Assembly: GCA_905221605.1 (NCBI GenBank)
Contig: CAJNDS010002412.1
Span: 2,162,903-2,226,902, forward strand
DNA from: Symbiodinium natans
Lineage: Eukaryota > Sar > Dinophyceae > Suessiales > Symbiodiniaceae
Direction: 5' to 3'
Length of the DNA stretch: 64,000 nt
Shown: piece by piece, positions 40,979 through 51,376 of the stretch
How the letters are laid out: every line of letters begins with the position of its first letter
Numbering within the stretch: position 1 is the first letter of the stretch
The notes under the pieces: model-generated
The model's input: only the letters and a program-made list of their open reading frames with translations
What the model was told of the DNA's origin: nothing
Database searches by the model: none
Made by a program: the position numbers and the translations under genes

Positions 40979-41038
40979 GTTTGGTTTGATGCACCTGACG
41001 GCCGCCAGCTGCTGGTGGAGCTTTCCACTCGTTGCGAG
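40979..41038 (+). CDS. Candidate exon with GC donor
   Basis: The acceptor GGCCGCAAAAG precedes VWFDAPDGRQLLVELSTRCE, 20 codons in phase 0, then GCGTGT. Without the GC donor the frame ends at TAG six codons later. Confidence 0.6.
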
Positions 41039-41225
41039 GCGTGTTGGGTTCGATGTTAGGCTGTCCTAGCCGTCCTAACCCCTAAACCCTAAGCTCTAGA
41101 CCCTAAACCCTAAAGCACGGGTTGAGGCTTGAGATCGTGGGGTCGAGGCTTGTTCATGGTTGCCTTTGTGCAAGATTGAAGCGTTTGGGCACTTGGGGGG
41201 GGGGGGGGGGGGGGGTGGATTATTG

Positions 41226-41245
41226 GGAGGAGAATTCTCCTCCCT
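41226..41245. other. Perfect 20-bp palindrome
   Basis: GGGAGGAGAATTCTCCTCCC immediately follows a run of 18 G. It could be a site or a hairpin; no further context. Confidence 0.7.
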
Positions 41246-41589
41246 AAGCTCCCTATCCTTCGGATCCTGGCTTTCCTGGCTTTAATTAGGGTTTAGGGTC
41301 TAAGCCCAAACCCTAACCGGAGTTTGTGAAAAGTCCTGGGGGCTGCAGTTCGAGCAAGCATATACCGTTTTTTAGGTACATGGACCCTTAGGGCTACTTA
41401 AAGCCCCAGCAACCCCAAACCCTTAAACCCTAGACCCCTAAACTCTAATCCCTACAACCCCAAGTCCCTAAAATCCTAATGCTCCGCCCTGACATCCTGA
41501 TCCCCCCAAACCGTGAAACCGTATGTCCCGACACCCTCCTAAACGCTAAGCTCTAAACCCTAAACCCTCAAGCCCATGATAAATAGAAG

Positions 41590-41742
41590 TTGTATGTTTC
41601 ATTACGAGCAGCTCGTACAATAATCCTGCATCCTTCAAAGAAAAAACCTCTGGAGCAAAACCAAGAAACAAAACCCCCCCAAAACCCGCAAAACCTCCCC
41701 AAACCTGGCAAAACTCCGAACACAAACTACACAATTCTATAA
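41590..41742 (+). CDS. Candidate terminal exon, low complexity
   Basis: The acceptor ATAAATAGAAG precedes LYVSLRAARTIILHPSKKKP, then a Pro/Asn/Lys-rich stretch, then TAA formed with the next array. A minus-strand frame overlaps. Confidence 0.42.
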   Translation: MYVSLRAARTIILHPSKKKPLEQNQETKPPQNPQNLPKPGKTPNTNYTIL

Positions 41743-41804
41743 ACCCTAGACCCTAAACCATAAAACCCTAAACCCTAAACACTACACAGCCCTAAACCGT
41801 CCAG

Positions 41805-41857
41805 CTTGAGAAACTGGGGAGGCCCATTGGCGATATTCAGCTGCCGATCAAGAGGCC
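41805..41857 (+). CDS. Candidate exon with heptamer-variant donor
   Basis: The acceptor AAACCGTCCAG precedes LEKLGRPIGDIQLPIKR, then GTTTAAGG. Confidence 0.62.
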
Positions 41858-41884
41858 GTTTAAGGTTCAGGGTTTAGGGTTTAG

Positions 41885-41960
41885 GGTTTATAGGCTATAG
41901 GCTGTAGGCTTTAGGCTTTAGGCTTTAGGCTTTAGGCTTTAGGCTTTAGGCTTTAGGGTC
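41885..41960. repeat. TTTAGGC variant array
   Basis: Eight TTTAGGC units between TATAGGC and TTTAGGG units. Mirrors the CCTAAAG array at 3300-3372. Confidence 0.85.
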
Positions 41961-42051
41961 TAGGGTTTAGGGTTTAAGGTTTAGGGTTTAGGGTTTAGGG
42001 TTTAGAGTACGGCTAGATAAGCTTAGGTGTATGTTTGAGGGTGGATTTAAG

Positions 42052-42092
42052 GATTTATGGGGGCCTGCGCCCTTTCAACCCACCAGTTTGTT
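42052..42092 (+). CDS. Candidate exon with consensus donor
   Basis: The acceptor TGGATTTAAG precedes FMGACALSTHQFV, then GTAAGT. Confidence 0.52.
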
Positions 42093-42381
42093 GTAAGTAG
42101 GGTTTAGGGTTTAGGGTTCCGGGTTAAGCGTTTCGGGTTTCGGGTTTGGGGTTTAGGTTTTTGATTGTTTCGGGTGGAGGGCGTTTCAGGGTTTGAGGGA
42201 TTGAGGGTTTTCCCCAAAGTCGTTCACCACCACCCCTTCTAAGTCTAAGGGTTTAGGGTTTAGGGTTTCGGGTTTAGGGATTAAGGACTTAGGCTTCAGG
42301 AGGTTTTTGGAACATGCCGTGTTTTTTTTTGTGCCTGTGGTGTTATGGATCAGGATTAGTGGTTTAGGGTGTTTGCTGTAG

Positions 42382-42504
42382 TTGAGGAACAAATTGTAAG
42401 TTACCACGATTTGGGCGCCACATGGTTTGCTCTACAACCGTTGTTGTAACATGAGTGTTTTAGCAAGAAGAACCCGGGTGTATCGGGAACAGAGCCCTAG
42501 CTGA
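42382..42504 (+). CDS. Microexon plus terminal exon
   Basis: Exon 42382-42395 (acceptor GTTTGCTGTAG) reads LRNK and ends GTAAGT. After TTTTAGCAAG, 42468-42504 completes the codon and reads RTRVYREQSPS, then TGA. Confidence 0.42.
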
Positions 42505-42534
42505 GACTTCATGAGCTGAAAGGCATGGTGTGGT

Positions 42535-42765
42535 GTGTTGAGTGCGTTTGAGAAGATGCTGTTGCAACCGGCGTGCAGCCACGATTTTTGGAGAAGCGTG
42601 CTTCCTCAGACGTTTGGCTCAGACGCTCGGTCGGTTGAGGCCAGGTCTTTGCGCAGTTCGACGTCTTTTGCACATTCAGTATGGGTTGCGGAGGAAGTTG
42701 CTCCTCGGTATCATTCAGCAGTGATGCAGGACTTTGTGAACCCTGAAGCCCCAAAAGCGCCCTAA
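42535..42765 (+). CDS. Unassigned 76-codon frame
   Basis: A heptamer-free + frame including SAFEKMLLQPACSHDFWRSV and VWVAEEVAPRYHSAVMQDFV, ending TAA. Splice boundaries not clear. Confidence 0.45.
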   Translation: MLSAFEKMLLQPACSHDFWRSVLPQTFGSDARSVEARSLRSSTSFAHSVWVAEEVAPRYHSAVMQDFVNPEAPKAP

Positions 42766-43016
42766 ACCTTAAACTCTAACCAGCTGTAGTACTCCAAGAC
42801 TGACACGGGAGCCTAGGTACTTATCAGTATCAGCTCCGCGTACTGCCTGCACATTCCTAACATAGCAGTTCTCGTGAAAGCGAAAGAAATAGGAATAGGA
42901 AGAGTAGTGTGTAGGCAATCCCTTCAGATATTTTTTTTATCAAGCCAACCATGCTAGTCTCCACAGCCTTACCTTGCTAATGCGAGTAGTCAAAGAAAGT
43001 ACTCACACCAGTCATC

Positions 43017-43131
43017 ATAGTAGTAGTAGTAGTAGTCGTCGTCGTCGTCGCCGTCGTCGTCGTTGTCGTCGTCGTCGTAGCAGCAGTGGTAGCAGTAGCG
43101 GTAGCAGTAGCAGCAGCAGCAGTAGCAGTAG

Positions 43132-43164
<33 letters not shown>

Positions 43165-43250
43165 CAGTAGACGTAGTAAGAGTAGTAGTACCAGTAGTGC
43201 TAGTCGTCGTCGCAGTAGTCGCGGTAGTAGTAGTAGGAGTACTAGTTGTC

Positions 43251-43286
<36 letters not shown>

Positions 43287-43323
43287 CGTAGTCGAAGTCG
43301 TAGTCGTAGTCGTAGTAGTAGTC

Positions 43324-43357
<34 letters not shown>

Positions 43358-43446
43358 CAGTAGCAGTAGCAGTAGCAGTAGCAGTAGCTAGCAGTAGTAG
43401 TAGTAGTAGTAGTAGTAGTCGTAGTCGTAGTCGTAGTCGTAGTCGT

Positions 43447-43499
<53 letters not shown>

Positions 43500-43601
43500 C
43501 ACTAGCACTAGCACTAGCACTAGCACTAGCAGTACCAGTAGCAGTAGTAGAAGTAGTAGTAGTGGTAGTAGCAGTAGTAGTAGTAGTAGTAGAAGTAGTA
43601 A

Positions 43602-43633
<32 letters not shown>

Positions 43634-43692
43634 CCAGTAGTGGTAGTCGTCGTCGTAGTAGTCGTAGTAATAGTAGTAGTAGCAGTAGTAGC

Positions 43693-43727
<35 letters not shown>

Positions 43728-43776
43728 CTGCAGTAGTAGCAGTAGTAGTAGTAGTAGTAGTACTAGTTGTCGTTAA

Positions 43777-43815
<39 letters not shown>

Positions 43816-43972
43816 GACTAGTAGTAGTGGTAGTAGTAGTGGTAGTAGTAGTAGTAGTAGTAGTCGTAGTCGTAGTGGTGGGAGTAGTAGTAGGAGTGGT
43901 AGTAGTAGTCGTAGTAGTCGTAGTGGTAGGAGCAGTAGTAGTAGCAGTAGCAGTAGCAGTAGCAGTAGCAGT

Positions 43973-44007
<35 letters not shown>

Positions 44008-44044
44008 CAGTAGCAGTAGCAGTAGCAGTAGCAGTAGCAGTAGC

Positions 44045-44123
<79 letters not shown>

Positions 44124-44124
44124 C
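43017..44124. repeat. Giant TAG/GTA triplet array
   Basis: About 1.1 kb of AGT triplets with interspersed CGT, AGC and GGT units. All long Ser, Val, Leu or Thr frames across it are repeat artefacts. Confidence 0.97.
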
Positions 44125-44235
44125 GCGCTCCGCGCGTATTTGACGCCGCGTCCGTCTGCGTCCGAAGTGCCTTTTCCATCGGTAAAAGCAGCGTTCTTGG
44201 GCAGAGTGCTCATTTCCCAACGACGACGCCAATTA
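44125..44235 (-). other. Conserved flank of the triplet array
   Basis: Read on the minus strand, this matches 45325-45480 (TTGGGAA, then GCGTCAAATACGCG). Translations share a SNTRG/SNTRN motif entering the repeat. It suggests a repeated unit carrying the array. Confidence 0.6.
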
Positions 44236-44238
44236 CAG

Positions 44239-44407
44239 GAGTTTCCTGTCTTGTAAGGTCAAGGCTGCAATCTCGGACTTGTCTTCGCTTGTTTCCATGC
44301 TCGAATGCGAAAGGAAAGCCATGCCGAAGCAGCCCAGAGACAAAGGCGGAGTGGATATCTTTCCGTGCAGCTTTGAGCCGAGGAGCAAGGCCTTGAGCCG
44401 AGGAACG
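44239..44407 (+). CDS. Long candidate exon (56 codons)
   Basis: The acceptor GCCAATTACAG precedes SFLSCKVKAAISDLSSLVSM, then LECERKAMPKQPRDKGGVDI, then the donor GTACAT. The frame continues to a stop at 44477 if unspliced. Confidence 0.55.
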
Positions 44408-44589
44408 GTACATGTTTCAAGAAGTAGTCTATGCGTGCACAAGGGTCTCTGCACTAGGCTTTGCTCTCAGGGGGCGTGAAGAAGTCGGTGACTCCAAAAT
44501 GAGTGCCAGACAAAGACCATGAAAGTTGCACGGGGAGAAGCAGCGTTGAAAATGAGGGACGCCCCCAAACCTCCAAATTGAAGTGAAGG

Positions 44590-45150
44590 GCCAAAAGCCG
44601 TGTACCCTTAAGCTCGAAACCCCAAACCCCGAAGCTTGAAGTGGAGGCACAAAATTCCTGGACCCTTATATAAGCCCTAACCCCCAAACCCCGAAGCTTC
44701 AAGTGGAGGCCCAAAATTCCTGGACCCTTAAGCCCTAACCCCCAAACCCCGAAGCTTCAAGTGGAGGCCCAAAATTCCTGGACCCTGAAGCCCTAAACCC
44801 CAAACCCCGAAGCTTCAAGTGGAAGCCCAAATTTCCTGGACCCTAAACCCCAAACCCCGAAGCTTGAAGTGGAGGCCCAAAATTCCTGGACCCTGAAGCC
44901 CTAAACCCCAAACCCCGAAGCTTCAAGTGCAAGTCCAAAACTCCGGTACCCTTAAGGCCTAAAACCCAAAACCCGAAGCTTCAAGTGGAAGCCCAAATTT
45001 CCTGGACCCTTAAACCCTAAACCCCGAAGCTTCAAGTGGAGGCCCAAAAGCCGTGTACCCTTAAGCCCTAAACCCCAAACCCCGAAGCTTCAAGTGCAAG
45101 CTCAAAACTCGTCTACCCTGAAACCGAAAACCAGAAATCCCGAAGCTTGA
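44590..45150. repeat. 58-bp satellite containing heptamer-like units
   Basis: About ten copies of a unit that combines CCCCAAACCCCGAAGCTT with CAAGTGGAGGCCCAAAATTC, 49-66 bp apart. The first half is heptamer-derived. Confidence 0.88.
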
Positions 45151-45335
45151 ATCCTATAGCCTTAAACCCAAAACCCCAGGTAACCCCCCCCCCCAGCCCC
45201 AAGCCCCCCCCACCCCCCCAAGCCAAGCCAAGCCAAAGCCAATTTTAATCACAAATTATTGGGGCAAGGCCCTCATGGGAAATCAAAGGCCCTCATGGGA
45301 AACCGAAGACCCTCACAAAAAATCGAAAGGCCCTC

Positions 45336-45493
45336 ATGGGCGTCGCCGTTGGGAATTGGCGGAGTGTGGCAGAGCATTCAATGCATGAGCAGAAAACACT
45401 GCAAATAGCAGTGTTTTCGTCTCTGGAAGAACATGGGCAGACATGGAAAATGAAGGATGACACAGCGTCAAATACGCGCAATACCCCTAGTAC

Positions 45494-45558
<65 letters not shown>

Positions 45559-45767
45559 CTAGCAGTAGTACTAGTAGTACTAGTAGTACTAGTAGTACTA
45601 GTAGTACTAGTAGTACTAGTAGTACTCGTAGTACTAGTAGTACTAGTAGTACTAGTAGTACTAGTAGTACTAGTAGTACTAGTAGTACTAGTGGTAGTAC
45701 TAGTGGTACTAGTGGAGTGGTAGTGGTAGTGGTAGTAGTGGTAGTAGTGGTAGTAGTGGTAGTAGTG

Positions 45768-45802
<35 letters not shown>

Positions 45803-45827
45803 TGTTGTTGTTGTGGTAGTAGTAGTG

Positions 45828-45858
<31 letters not shown>

Positions 45859-46079
45859 TAGTAGTAGTTGTTGTTGTTGTAGTGGTAGTAGTAGTAGTAG
45901 TAGTCGTAATCATTGTCGTAGGTATCAGTCGAAGTATTGTAGTTCGCTACACTCAATACATACCGCACTTGATTACATGGGTCCCTCAATTTCGTGGTTC
46001 GTCTTTTGGATTGCCCAGGTTGCAGCAAGAGTACACCACCGAAGCGGACGTCTTCGTTTCACATGCGGAAGTTGCCTAA
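45336..46079 (+). CDS. ORF spanning the third triplet array
   Basis: A start region (MGVAVGNWRSVAEHSMHEQK, KMKDDTASNTRNTP) leads into Ser/Thr then Val runs from the array, then non-repeat sequence ending RLQQEYTTEADVFVSHAEVA. The last 20 codons also form a good terminal exon by themselves (46019-46079, acceptor GGATTGCCCAG). Translation of the array is doubtful. Confidence 0.38.
45488..45907. repeat. GTA/ACT triplet array
   Basis: About 420 bp of AGT triplets with regular AGTACT units, then GGT and GTT blocks. Confidence 0.96.
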
Positions 46080-46269
46080 GGTGGTCCCGGAAGGACGTTC
46101 GGCGTGAACCGAAAATCCTGAAACCCAAAATAACTTTGAACCCTCTAAGCCCTGAACCTTGAACCCTAAACTCAAAACCTTAAACCACCTTAAAAACAAA
46201 AAAGCTTTGAACCCTCTAAGCCCTGAACCTTGAACCCTAAACTCAAAACCTTAAACCACCCTAAGTAAG

Positions 46270-46560
46270 CCCTAATCCGAGCTCCTGTTTAATTGAGGGG
46301 GGCCCCCCCCCCCCCCCCAAATAAGGAATGCAGGGTTCCGCAATAGTTGGACCATGGCCCTGTATTGATTCTCTATTAAAAACAATAGGCTGCAGATCCT
46401 TGAGGGCTGTAGCTTCGCATCTCCGCAAGCAAAACGCCTCCCAAAAAATTCCTTTAAATGTTGGGGGGGGGGGGGGGGGTATCCCCATACGAAATCCACC
46501 CTAATGGAAAGTAGTCTTCCAGCGGGCTTCCGGCCGAAAAAAAACTCTTTAAATGTGGGG
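46270..46560. repeat. Poly-C/poly-G bounded repeat units
   Basis: Diverged units of about 100 bp share TTTAAA(T/G)GT next to G runs. A 129-codon minus-strand frame (46272-46661) translates them as repeated PP.FKEFFFGR-like blocks, probably an artefact. Confidence 0.55.
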
Positions 46561-46575
46561 GGTTTGATTAAACAG

Positions 46576-46665
46576 GTGCTCGGATTAGGCCCTAAACCGG
46601 CTGAGATGGATGTCCCGACTTGGGCAGTGGATGGCCCCGTCCCTGAAGGAATATTCTCCAACCAC
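46576..46665 (+). CDS. Candidate exon, 3' end unclear
   Basis: The acceptor TTTGATTAAACAG precedes VLGLGPKPAEMDVPTWAVDG then PVPEGIFSNHPK, open to the following array. Confidence 0.5.
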
Positions 46666-46704
46666 CCTAAATCCTCAACCCTAAACCCTAAACCTGAAAC
46701 TTAG

Positions 46705-46807
46705 GAAGCCTATAATGAAGGAATGGTTCTCCAACCAGATCGTCAACTCCACGATGCCTACGTGAAGGACTTGAACCGGTTTTTGAGGAAGGTGGGGCGG
46801 CTCGAAG
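46705..46807 (+). CDS. Strong candidate exon with heptamer donor
   Basis: The acceptor CTGAAACTTAG precedes 34 codons, EAYNEGMVLQPDRQLHDAYV then KDLNRFLRKVGRLE. The donor GTTTAGGG opens an array of about 17 units. Confidence 0.72.
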
Positions 46808-46936
46808 GTTTAGGGTTTAGGGTTTAGGGTTTAGGGTTTAGGGTTTAGGGTTTAGGGTTTAGGGTTTAGGGTTTAGGGTTTAGGGTTTAGGGTTTAGGGT
46901 TTAGGGTTTAGGGTTTAGGGTTTAGGGTTCCGGGTT
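46808..46936. repeat. Pure TTTAGGG array
   Basis: About 17 uninterrupted units starting at the donor of the preceding exon. Confidence 0.95.
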
Positions 46937-46992
46937 TAGGGTAATGTTTAGGGTTTAGGACTTCCGGTCCCCTAAGAACACTCCACAGACAG

Positions 46993-47067
46993 GAACATCT
47001 TGATCTCCATCTACTAAATGCGTTCGGGAGGGCCTTCTCGTTGCATGCCCTGTTGAGTCCGGACTAG
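46993..47067 (+). CDS. Candidate terminal exon
   Basis: The acceptor TCCACAGACAG precedes EHLDLHLLNAFGRAFSLHAL then LSPD, then TAG. Its phase does not fit the exon at 46705-46807 directly. Confidence 0.55.
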   Translation, partial: EHLDLHLLNAFGRAFSLHALLSPD

Positions 47068-47378
47068 GTGGTTTAGCTTTTTTGCTGCGGGTGTCTTTTT
47101 CGGGGGCCGCCCCGCAACATTAACGGCGTCATTTTCGTTGATGCGCATGCTGAACCCCTTCAACCCTAAACCCTAAACCCCTAAATCCAATGAGCCCTTC
47201 CTAAACAGCCGATCTGCCAGCAGGTGCAAAAGCATCCGAGACTTGGTTTGACAAGAGGGTTTTGCTTCTAGTGAGGTTTGGGGTTGAGGCGTGCGGGTTC
47301 CTGGAATCCCAATCAGAAAGCAGAAAACCATGCGAGTTCTGTGTGTGCTTTGACACTGGCCTCCCCCCCTTCCCGCAG

Positions 47379-47401
47379 CTTTGGTGTAGCAGTCCCAACA
47401 G
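47379..47401 (+). CDS. Candidate microexon
   Basis: A strong tract, CCCCCCCTTCCCGCAG, precedes LWCSSPN, then GTCAGA. Confidence 0.4.
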
Positions 47402-47573
47402 GTCAGAAACCCTAAGCCCTAAACCCTAAACCCTATAGACCCTAAGCCCTTAACCCTAACTAAACCCTAGACCCTAAACCCTAAACCCCTCAACCCTCAA
47501 CCCTAAACCCTAAACCCTAAACCCTAAACCCTGAACCCTAAACCCTAAACCCTAAACCCTAAACCGCTACAAG

Positions 47574-47671
47574 GCTCACCTTCACGAACTACGTGGAGAC
47601 AGCTCGTTCCGATGGTTTCGATTCTATTGGCGTGGACGAGGATAGTAGTGAAGCTGCAGGGCGGCATTGCT
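47574..47671 (+). CDS. Strong candidate exon with heptamer donor
   Basis: The acceptor ACCGCTACAAG precedes 32 codons, LTFTNYVETARSDGFDSIGV then DEDSSEAAGRHC, then GTTTAGGG. One other frame is open to an earlier stop. Confidence 0.7.
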
Positions 47672-47846
47672 GTTTAGGGTTTAGGGTGTAGGGTGTAGGG
47701 TTTAGGGTTTAGGGTTTAGGGTTTAGGGTTTAGGGTTTAGGGTTTAGGGTTTAGGGTTTAGGGTTTAGGGTTTAGGGTTTAGGGTTTAGGGTTTAGGGTT
47801 TGGGGGTTTAGGGTTCAGGGTTTAGGGTTTAGGGTTTAGGGTTTAG
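47672..47846. repeat. Long TTTAGGG array used as an intron
   Basis: About 24 units with few variants fill the whole interval between the donor of one exon and the TTTAG acceptor of the next. Confidence 0.8.
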
Positions 47847-48640
47847 GCGAGCTGTCATTGTGGACCAATCCGGAAGCGTTGCCACTTTTGGAAAGAATGC
47901 GAGGATGAGGGTTTAGGGTTTTGGGTTGGAACTCTATGAGTGTCAGCTGTTCTTGTTATTTAAATGCCCAGCTGCAGGTTACGCAGAGAAGGTGCCAACC
48001 CGAATCCAACGCGAAGGCGAGTTTAAGTTGTTGTTTTTGTTTTGCTTTCTGTTATTGAGTGCAAGGCGAGCTGTTGTAAACTAGGTGTTAAAGTACAATG
48101 TATAAGGTTGCGTTAACCCTAAGCCCTAAACTTAGAACCCTAGACAATTCCGAAAAGGGGTTCAGGGCTCAGGGTTTGGGGTTCAGGGCAAGCCCTAAAC
48201 AGCTCCTTAACAAGAATCCTGATTAGTGCTCAGGGTGTCCTTTCCCGTCTTCAGTGAAGGCTTCGGTACAGGGAATGCTGGAATGCCAGTTCTACGGTGT
48301 GCGCAACTGCTATACTATCAGGGTGACAGCCTAAGCTCAGGGAGTCACTTAGAAGACACACTCAGCATCTTCAAGCCAAGCAACCCTCAGCCCTGAAGCC
48401 TAACTCCTAAACCCTAAACCGTTAACCCTGAACCCTAAACCCCAAACCCCAAACCCCAAACCCTGAACCCTAAACCCTAAACCCTAGACCCTAGACCCTA
48501 GACCCTAGACCCTAGACCCTAAACCCTAAACCTAACCCGCATGTCTAGGGGCCCATGGTCAGCGATGCAATGGCCATCAGAATGGGCGTATACGAAAACG
48601 GCTGTGTAGAGGAGAGTAAAGAACACAAAAGGGGGGAAAT
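47847..48640 (+). CDS. Duplicated multi-exon segment, copy 1
   Basis: Exons: 47847-47910 (RAVIVDQSGSVATFGKNARM, TTTAG acceptor, GTTTAGGG donor); 47978-48020 (VTQRRCQPESNAKA); 48234-48396 (VSFPVFSEGFGTGNAGMPVL, RCAQLLYYQGDSLSS, then TGA); 48563-48640 (DAMAIRMGVYENGCVEESKE). All four have counterparts in copy 2 with the same frames and mostly conservative changes. The array before the last exon is about 125 bp here and about 45 bp in copy 2. Joins between exons are not proven. Confidence 0.6.
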
Positions 48641-48766
48641 GTAGAACTCGGAAGACGCCGATCTCGGAGAACGGGATCAACCGAAAGACGGGCGAAAAAC
48701 ACCGCCCAAGCCAAAGAAAGAAAGACCGCAAATGTCCTTAGCTGCTCTGCACCGTGGCCTGAGCAG

Positions 48767-49086
48767 GTCGAGGCAACAAATGCGGATATCATGAAACACT
48801 ACACCACCTACCGCCTACGGCGAGTGGTGAAAACGCAAAAAGGGTCACCCCTCCAACCCCCCGCCTCCGAACACGAGGCCCCAAGAGGAGAGGAAAGGAG
48901 CAAACGCGAGGAAAAACCAGCAGGCACCTCGAGGCAGCCCCCAACATGAGCATCAGCACGTCAGGCAGACGCCTGCCTCCTAGACACCAAGCAATCCTCC
49001 CTGACTTTCGCAAGCCACGCAAGGATTCCCGTATCCAGTTGCCTCCTGTTTTTCAAGCCCGACGGCCAGCCCAATCTTTTCTGTAA
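48767..49086 (+). CDS. Long candidate terminal exon (about 105 codons)
   Basis: The acceptor GTGGCCTGAGCAG precedes RGNKCGYHETLHHLPPTASG. The middle is Arg/Lys-rich, the end reads AILPDFRKPRKDSRIQLPPV then FQARRPAQSFL, then TAA (49084). The frame is open for 315 nt. Overlapping minus-strand frames exist. Confidence 0.52.
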
Positions 49087-49145
49087 GACATACCCTAAAC
49101 CCTAAACCCTAAACCCTAAACCCTAAACCCTAAACCCTGCATCAG

Positions 49146-49205
49146 ACACCTGCCTTGGGCTTGGTGCCATTGCGCAATCCCAAGCAACATGCTGCTCGTT
49201 CCTTG
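49146..49205 (+). CDS. Candidate exon
   Basis: The acceptor CCCTGCATCAG precedes TPALGLVPLRNPKQHAARSL, 20 codons in phase 0, then GTGAGC. The donor context TTCCTTGGTGAGCTCTTCTG is shared with 50301-50320. Confidence 0.6.
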
Positions 49206-49448
49206 GTGAGCTCTTCTGGGTTTAGGGTTTAGGGTTTAGGGTTTCGGGTTTAGGGTTTAGGGTCAATTGAAAAACCTGAAGCACCTAAAGCCTGAGCCTT
49301 AGAGACCCCATGCAAGCGAGATCGGCACCGGAGCCCAACGCGCATAGCGCTTCAAAACCTACACCCTACAGCCCTAAACCCTAAACCTTAAACCCTAAAC
49401 CTTAAACCCTAAACCCTAAACCCTAAACCCTGAACTCCAAGCCCAAAG

Positions 49449-49496
49449 TGCTATGGTCGCTTCTGGGTCATTCGCCTTAAGCTACCTTGGTCGATG
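49449..49496 (+). CDS. Candidate exon with heptamer donor
   Basis: The acceptor AAGCCCAAAG precedes CYGRFWVIRLKLPWSM, 16 codons in phase 0, then GTTTAGGG. Confidence 0.55.
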
Positions 49497-49611
49497 GTTT
49501 AGGGGCTTGGGTGGGGTTTCGGCATTAGGGCTTAGGGTTTCAGGTCTGGGGTCTAGTGTTTAGGTTTAGGGTTTAGGGTTTAGGGTTTAGGGTTTAGGGT
49601 TTAGGGTTTAG

Positions 49612-50307
49612 ACCAATCCGGAAGCGTTGCCACTTGTGGAAAGAATACGAGGATGAGGTTTAGGGTTTGGGGTTGGAGCTCTATGAGTGTCAGCTGTTTT
49701 GGTTACTTATTTTGTTATTTAAATGCCCAGCCGCAGGTTACGCAAAGAAATGGCCAACCCAACGCGAAGGCGAGTCTAGGTTGTTTTGTTTTGTTTTCTG
49801 TTATTGAGTTGAAGGCGAGCTGTTGTAAACTAGGGTTTATAGTACAATGTATAAGGTTGCATTAACCCTAAGTCCTAAACTTAGAACCCTAGACAGTTCC
49901 GAAAGGGGGTTCAGGGCTCAGGGTTTGGGGTTCAGGGCAAGCCCTAAACAGCTCCTTAACAAGAATCCTGATTAGTGCTCAGGGTGTCCTTTCCCGTCTT
50001 CAGTGAAGGCTTCGGTACAGGGAATGCTGGAATGCCAGTTCTACGGTGTGCGCAACTGCTATACTATCAGGGTGACAGCCTAAGCTCATGGAGTCACTTA
50101 GAAGACACACAAGAATCAGCATCTTCAAGCCAAGCAACCCTCAGCCCTGAAGCCTAACTCCTAAACCCTAAACCCTAAACTCTAAACCCTAAACCCTAAA
50201 CCCGCACGCCTAGGGGTCCAGGGTCAGCGATGCAATGGCCATCAGAACGGGCGTATACGAAAATGGCTGTGTAGAGGAGAGTAAAGAACACAACAGCTCA
50301 TTCCTTG
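49612..50307 (+). CDS. Duplicated multi-exon segment, copy 2
   Basis: Exons 49612-49657 (QSGSVATCGKNTRM), 49737-49773 (VTQRNGQPNAKA), 49983-50157 (same SEGFGTGNAGMPVLRCAQLL core, shifted end) and 50228-50307 (DAMAIRTGVYENGCVEESKE then HNSSFL, donor GTGAGC). Compared with copy 1, the second exon lacks six bases in frame and the third carries a short frame-changing insertion near its end. Confidence 0.6.
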
Positions 50308-50645
50308 GTGAGCTCTTCTGTGGACACACGCGTATCCGCAGCGTTTGGGGAGGTAGGGGGGGGGGGGGGGGCTGGGACGGCAGAGACCGTGGATACATGC
50401 GGAGACATGCGGAGACATGCGGAGACATTGGTTTTGTGATGTTTTCTGCCTGGCTTATGGTTTGGGATTCCTGCTTTTGAAAGAGGACTTCAGGTTTCGG
50501 ATTTTGCCTAAACCCTACACCTTGTAAACCCTCAACCTGAAACCCGGCTCCTGCTTTTGAAGAGTTCAGGTTTCAGGTTCACCGTACATCTAAACACCAA
50601 AAAACTCAACCCCAAATCCGTCGCGGTTTTCTCTCTCGTGGTCAG

Positions 50646-50693
50646 GGTTGCTTGTTTCTGAACTACCGCTTAGCTCGCCTTGTGGAGCGGCGG
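50646..50693 (+). CDS. Candidate exon with heptamer-variant donor
   Basis: The acceptor CTCGTGGTCAG precedes GCLFLNYRLARLVERR, 16 codons in phase 0, then GTTTCGGGG. Confidence 0.52.
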
Positions 50694-50840
50694 GTTTCGG
50701 GGCGCGAGGCGCAAGGGGGGGGGGGGGGGGGGGGGGGCGCACAGATGACTCACAGACGCAGAGTTAGGAACCCTAAACCCTAAACCATAAACCCTACCCT
50801 GAACTCATGCTCTGGGCGGTGGATACGCATATGTCCGCTT

Positions 50841-51376
50841 ATGTCTTTTAGAAAAGAGCCGTGGACACCAGGTGTCCCCATCCGTCTCTGTGGACACCTC
50901 TGTGTCCGCGCTCTCTATATAGGCCATGTGTCCACGATGTATGCGCGTCGTGTCCGCGCATCCGCTCTCCAACGCTCTTGTCCGCAGCTGTTTCAGCTTG
51001 ATTTGCCTCAAACCCTTTACCAGGTTTTAACAAAACTTTGCGGCGCTGCCCGCACTACAGCCACGGTTGTGCGTGGCTGCAACAATACGAGAAACAGCGC
51101 GGAAACCGCATGTGCACACAAGCTTCTCTGGTACCTATGCCTGGACACACCATGTACATCCAGAACTATTGCTTCAAGCCTTCTTTTGTCTTCTTCCTCT
51201 CTAGAACCTTGTTTCTACATGTAAACTACACAAAAGAGCTTCAAATTCTAGAAAAGCATTGTTTGTCTCTTCAGTTTCACGGCATCAAAAAATGTACGGA
51301 AAGCATCCTAATTTTGCTAACTCTGGCTAAGTCCGGCTATCTTTTTGTGTTGATATACCTTAACTTCTATAGCTGA
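50841..51376 (+). CDS. Overlapping ORFs, coding status unclear
   Basis: Two long + frames (50841-51224 and 51038-51376) and minus frames overlap here. The first part repeats TGTCC(A/G)CG-like motifs. After 51180 the sequence turns A/T-rich, possibly a gene end (FYS then TGA at 51374). Confidence 0.3.

Noticed and set aside
39056-44232. Long Val, Ser, Leu, Thr and Tyr homopolymer ORFs
   Set aside because: They follow automatically from triplet repeats in every frame and on both strands.
46272-46661. 129-codon minus-strand ORF
   Set aside because: The + frame at 46576-46665 has a good acceptor and normal composition, and the minus frame repeats itself through C/G-run units.
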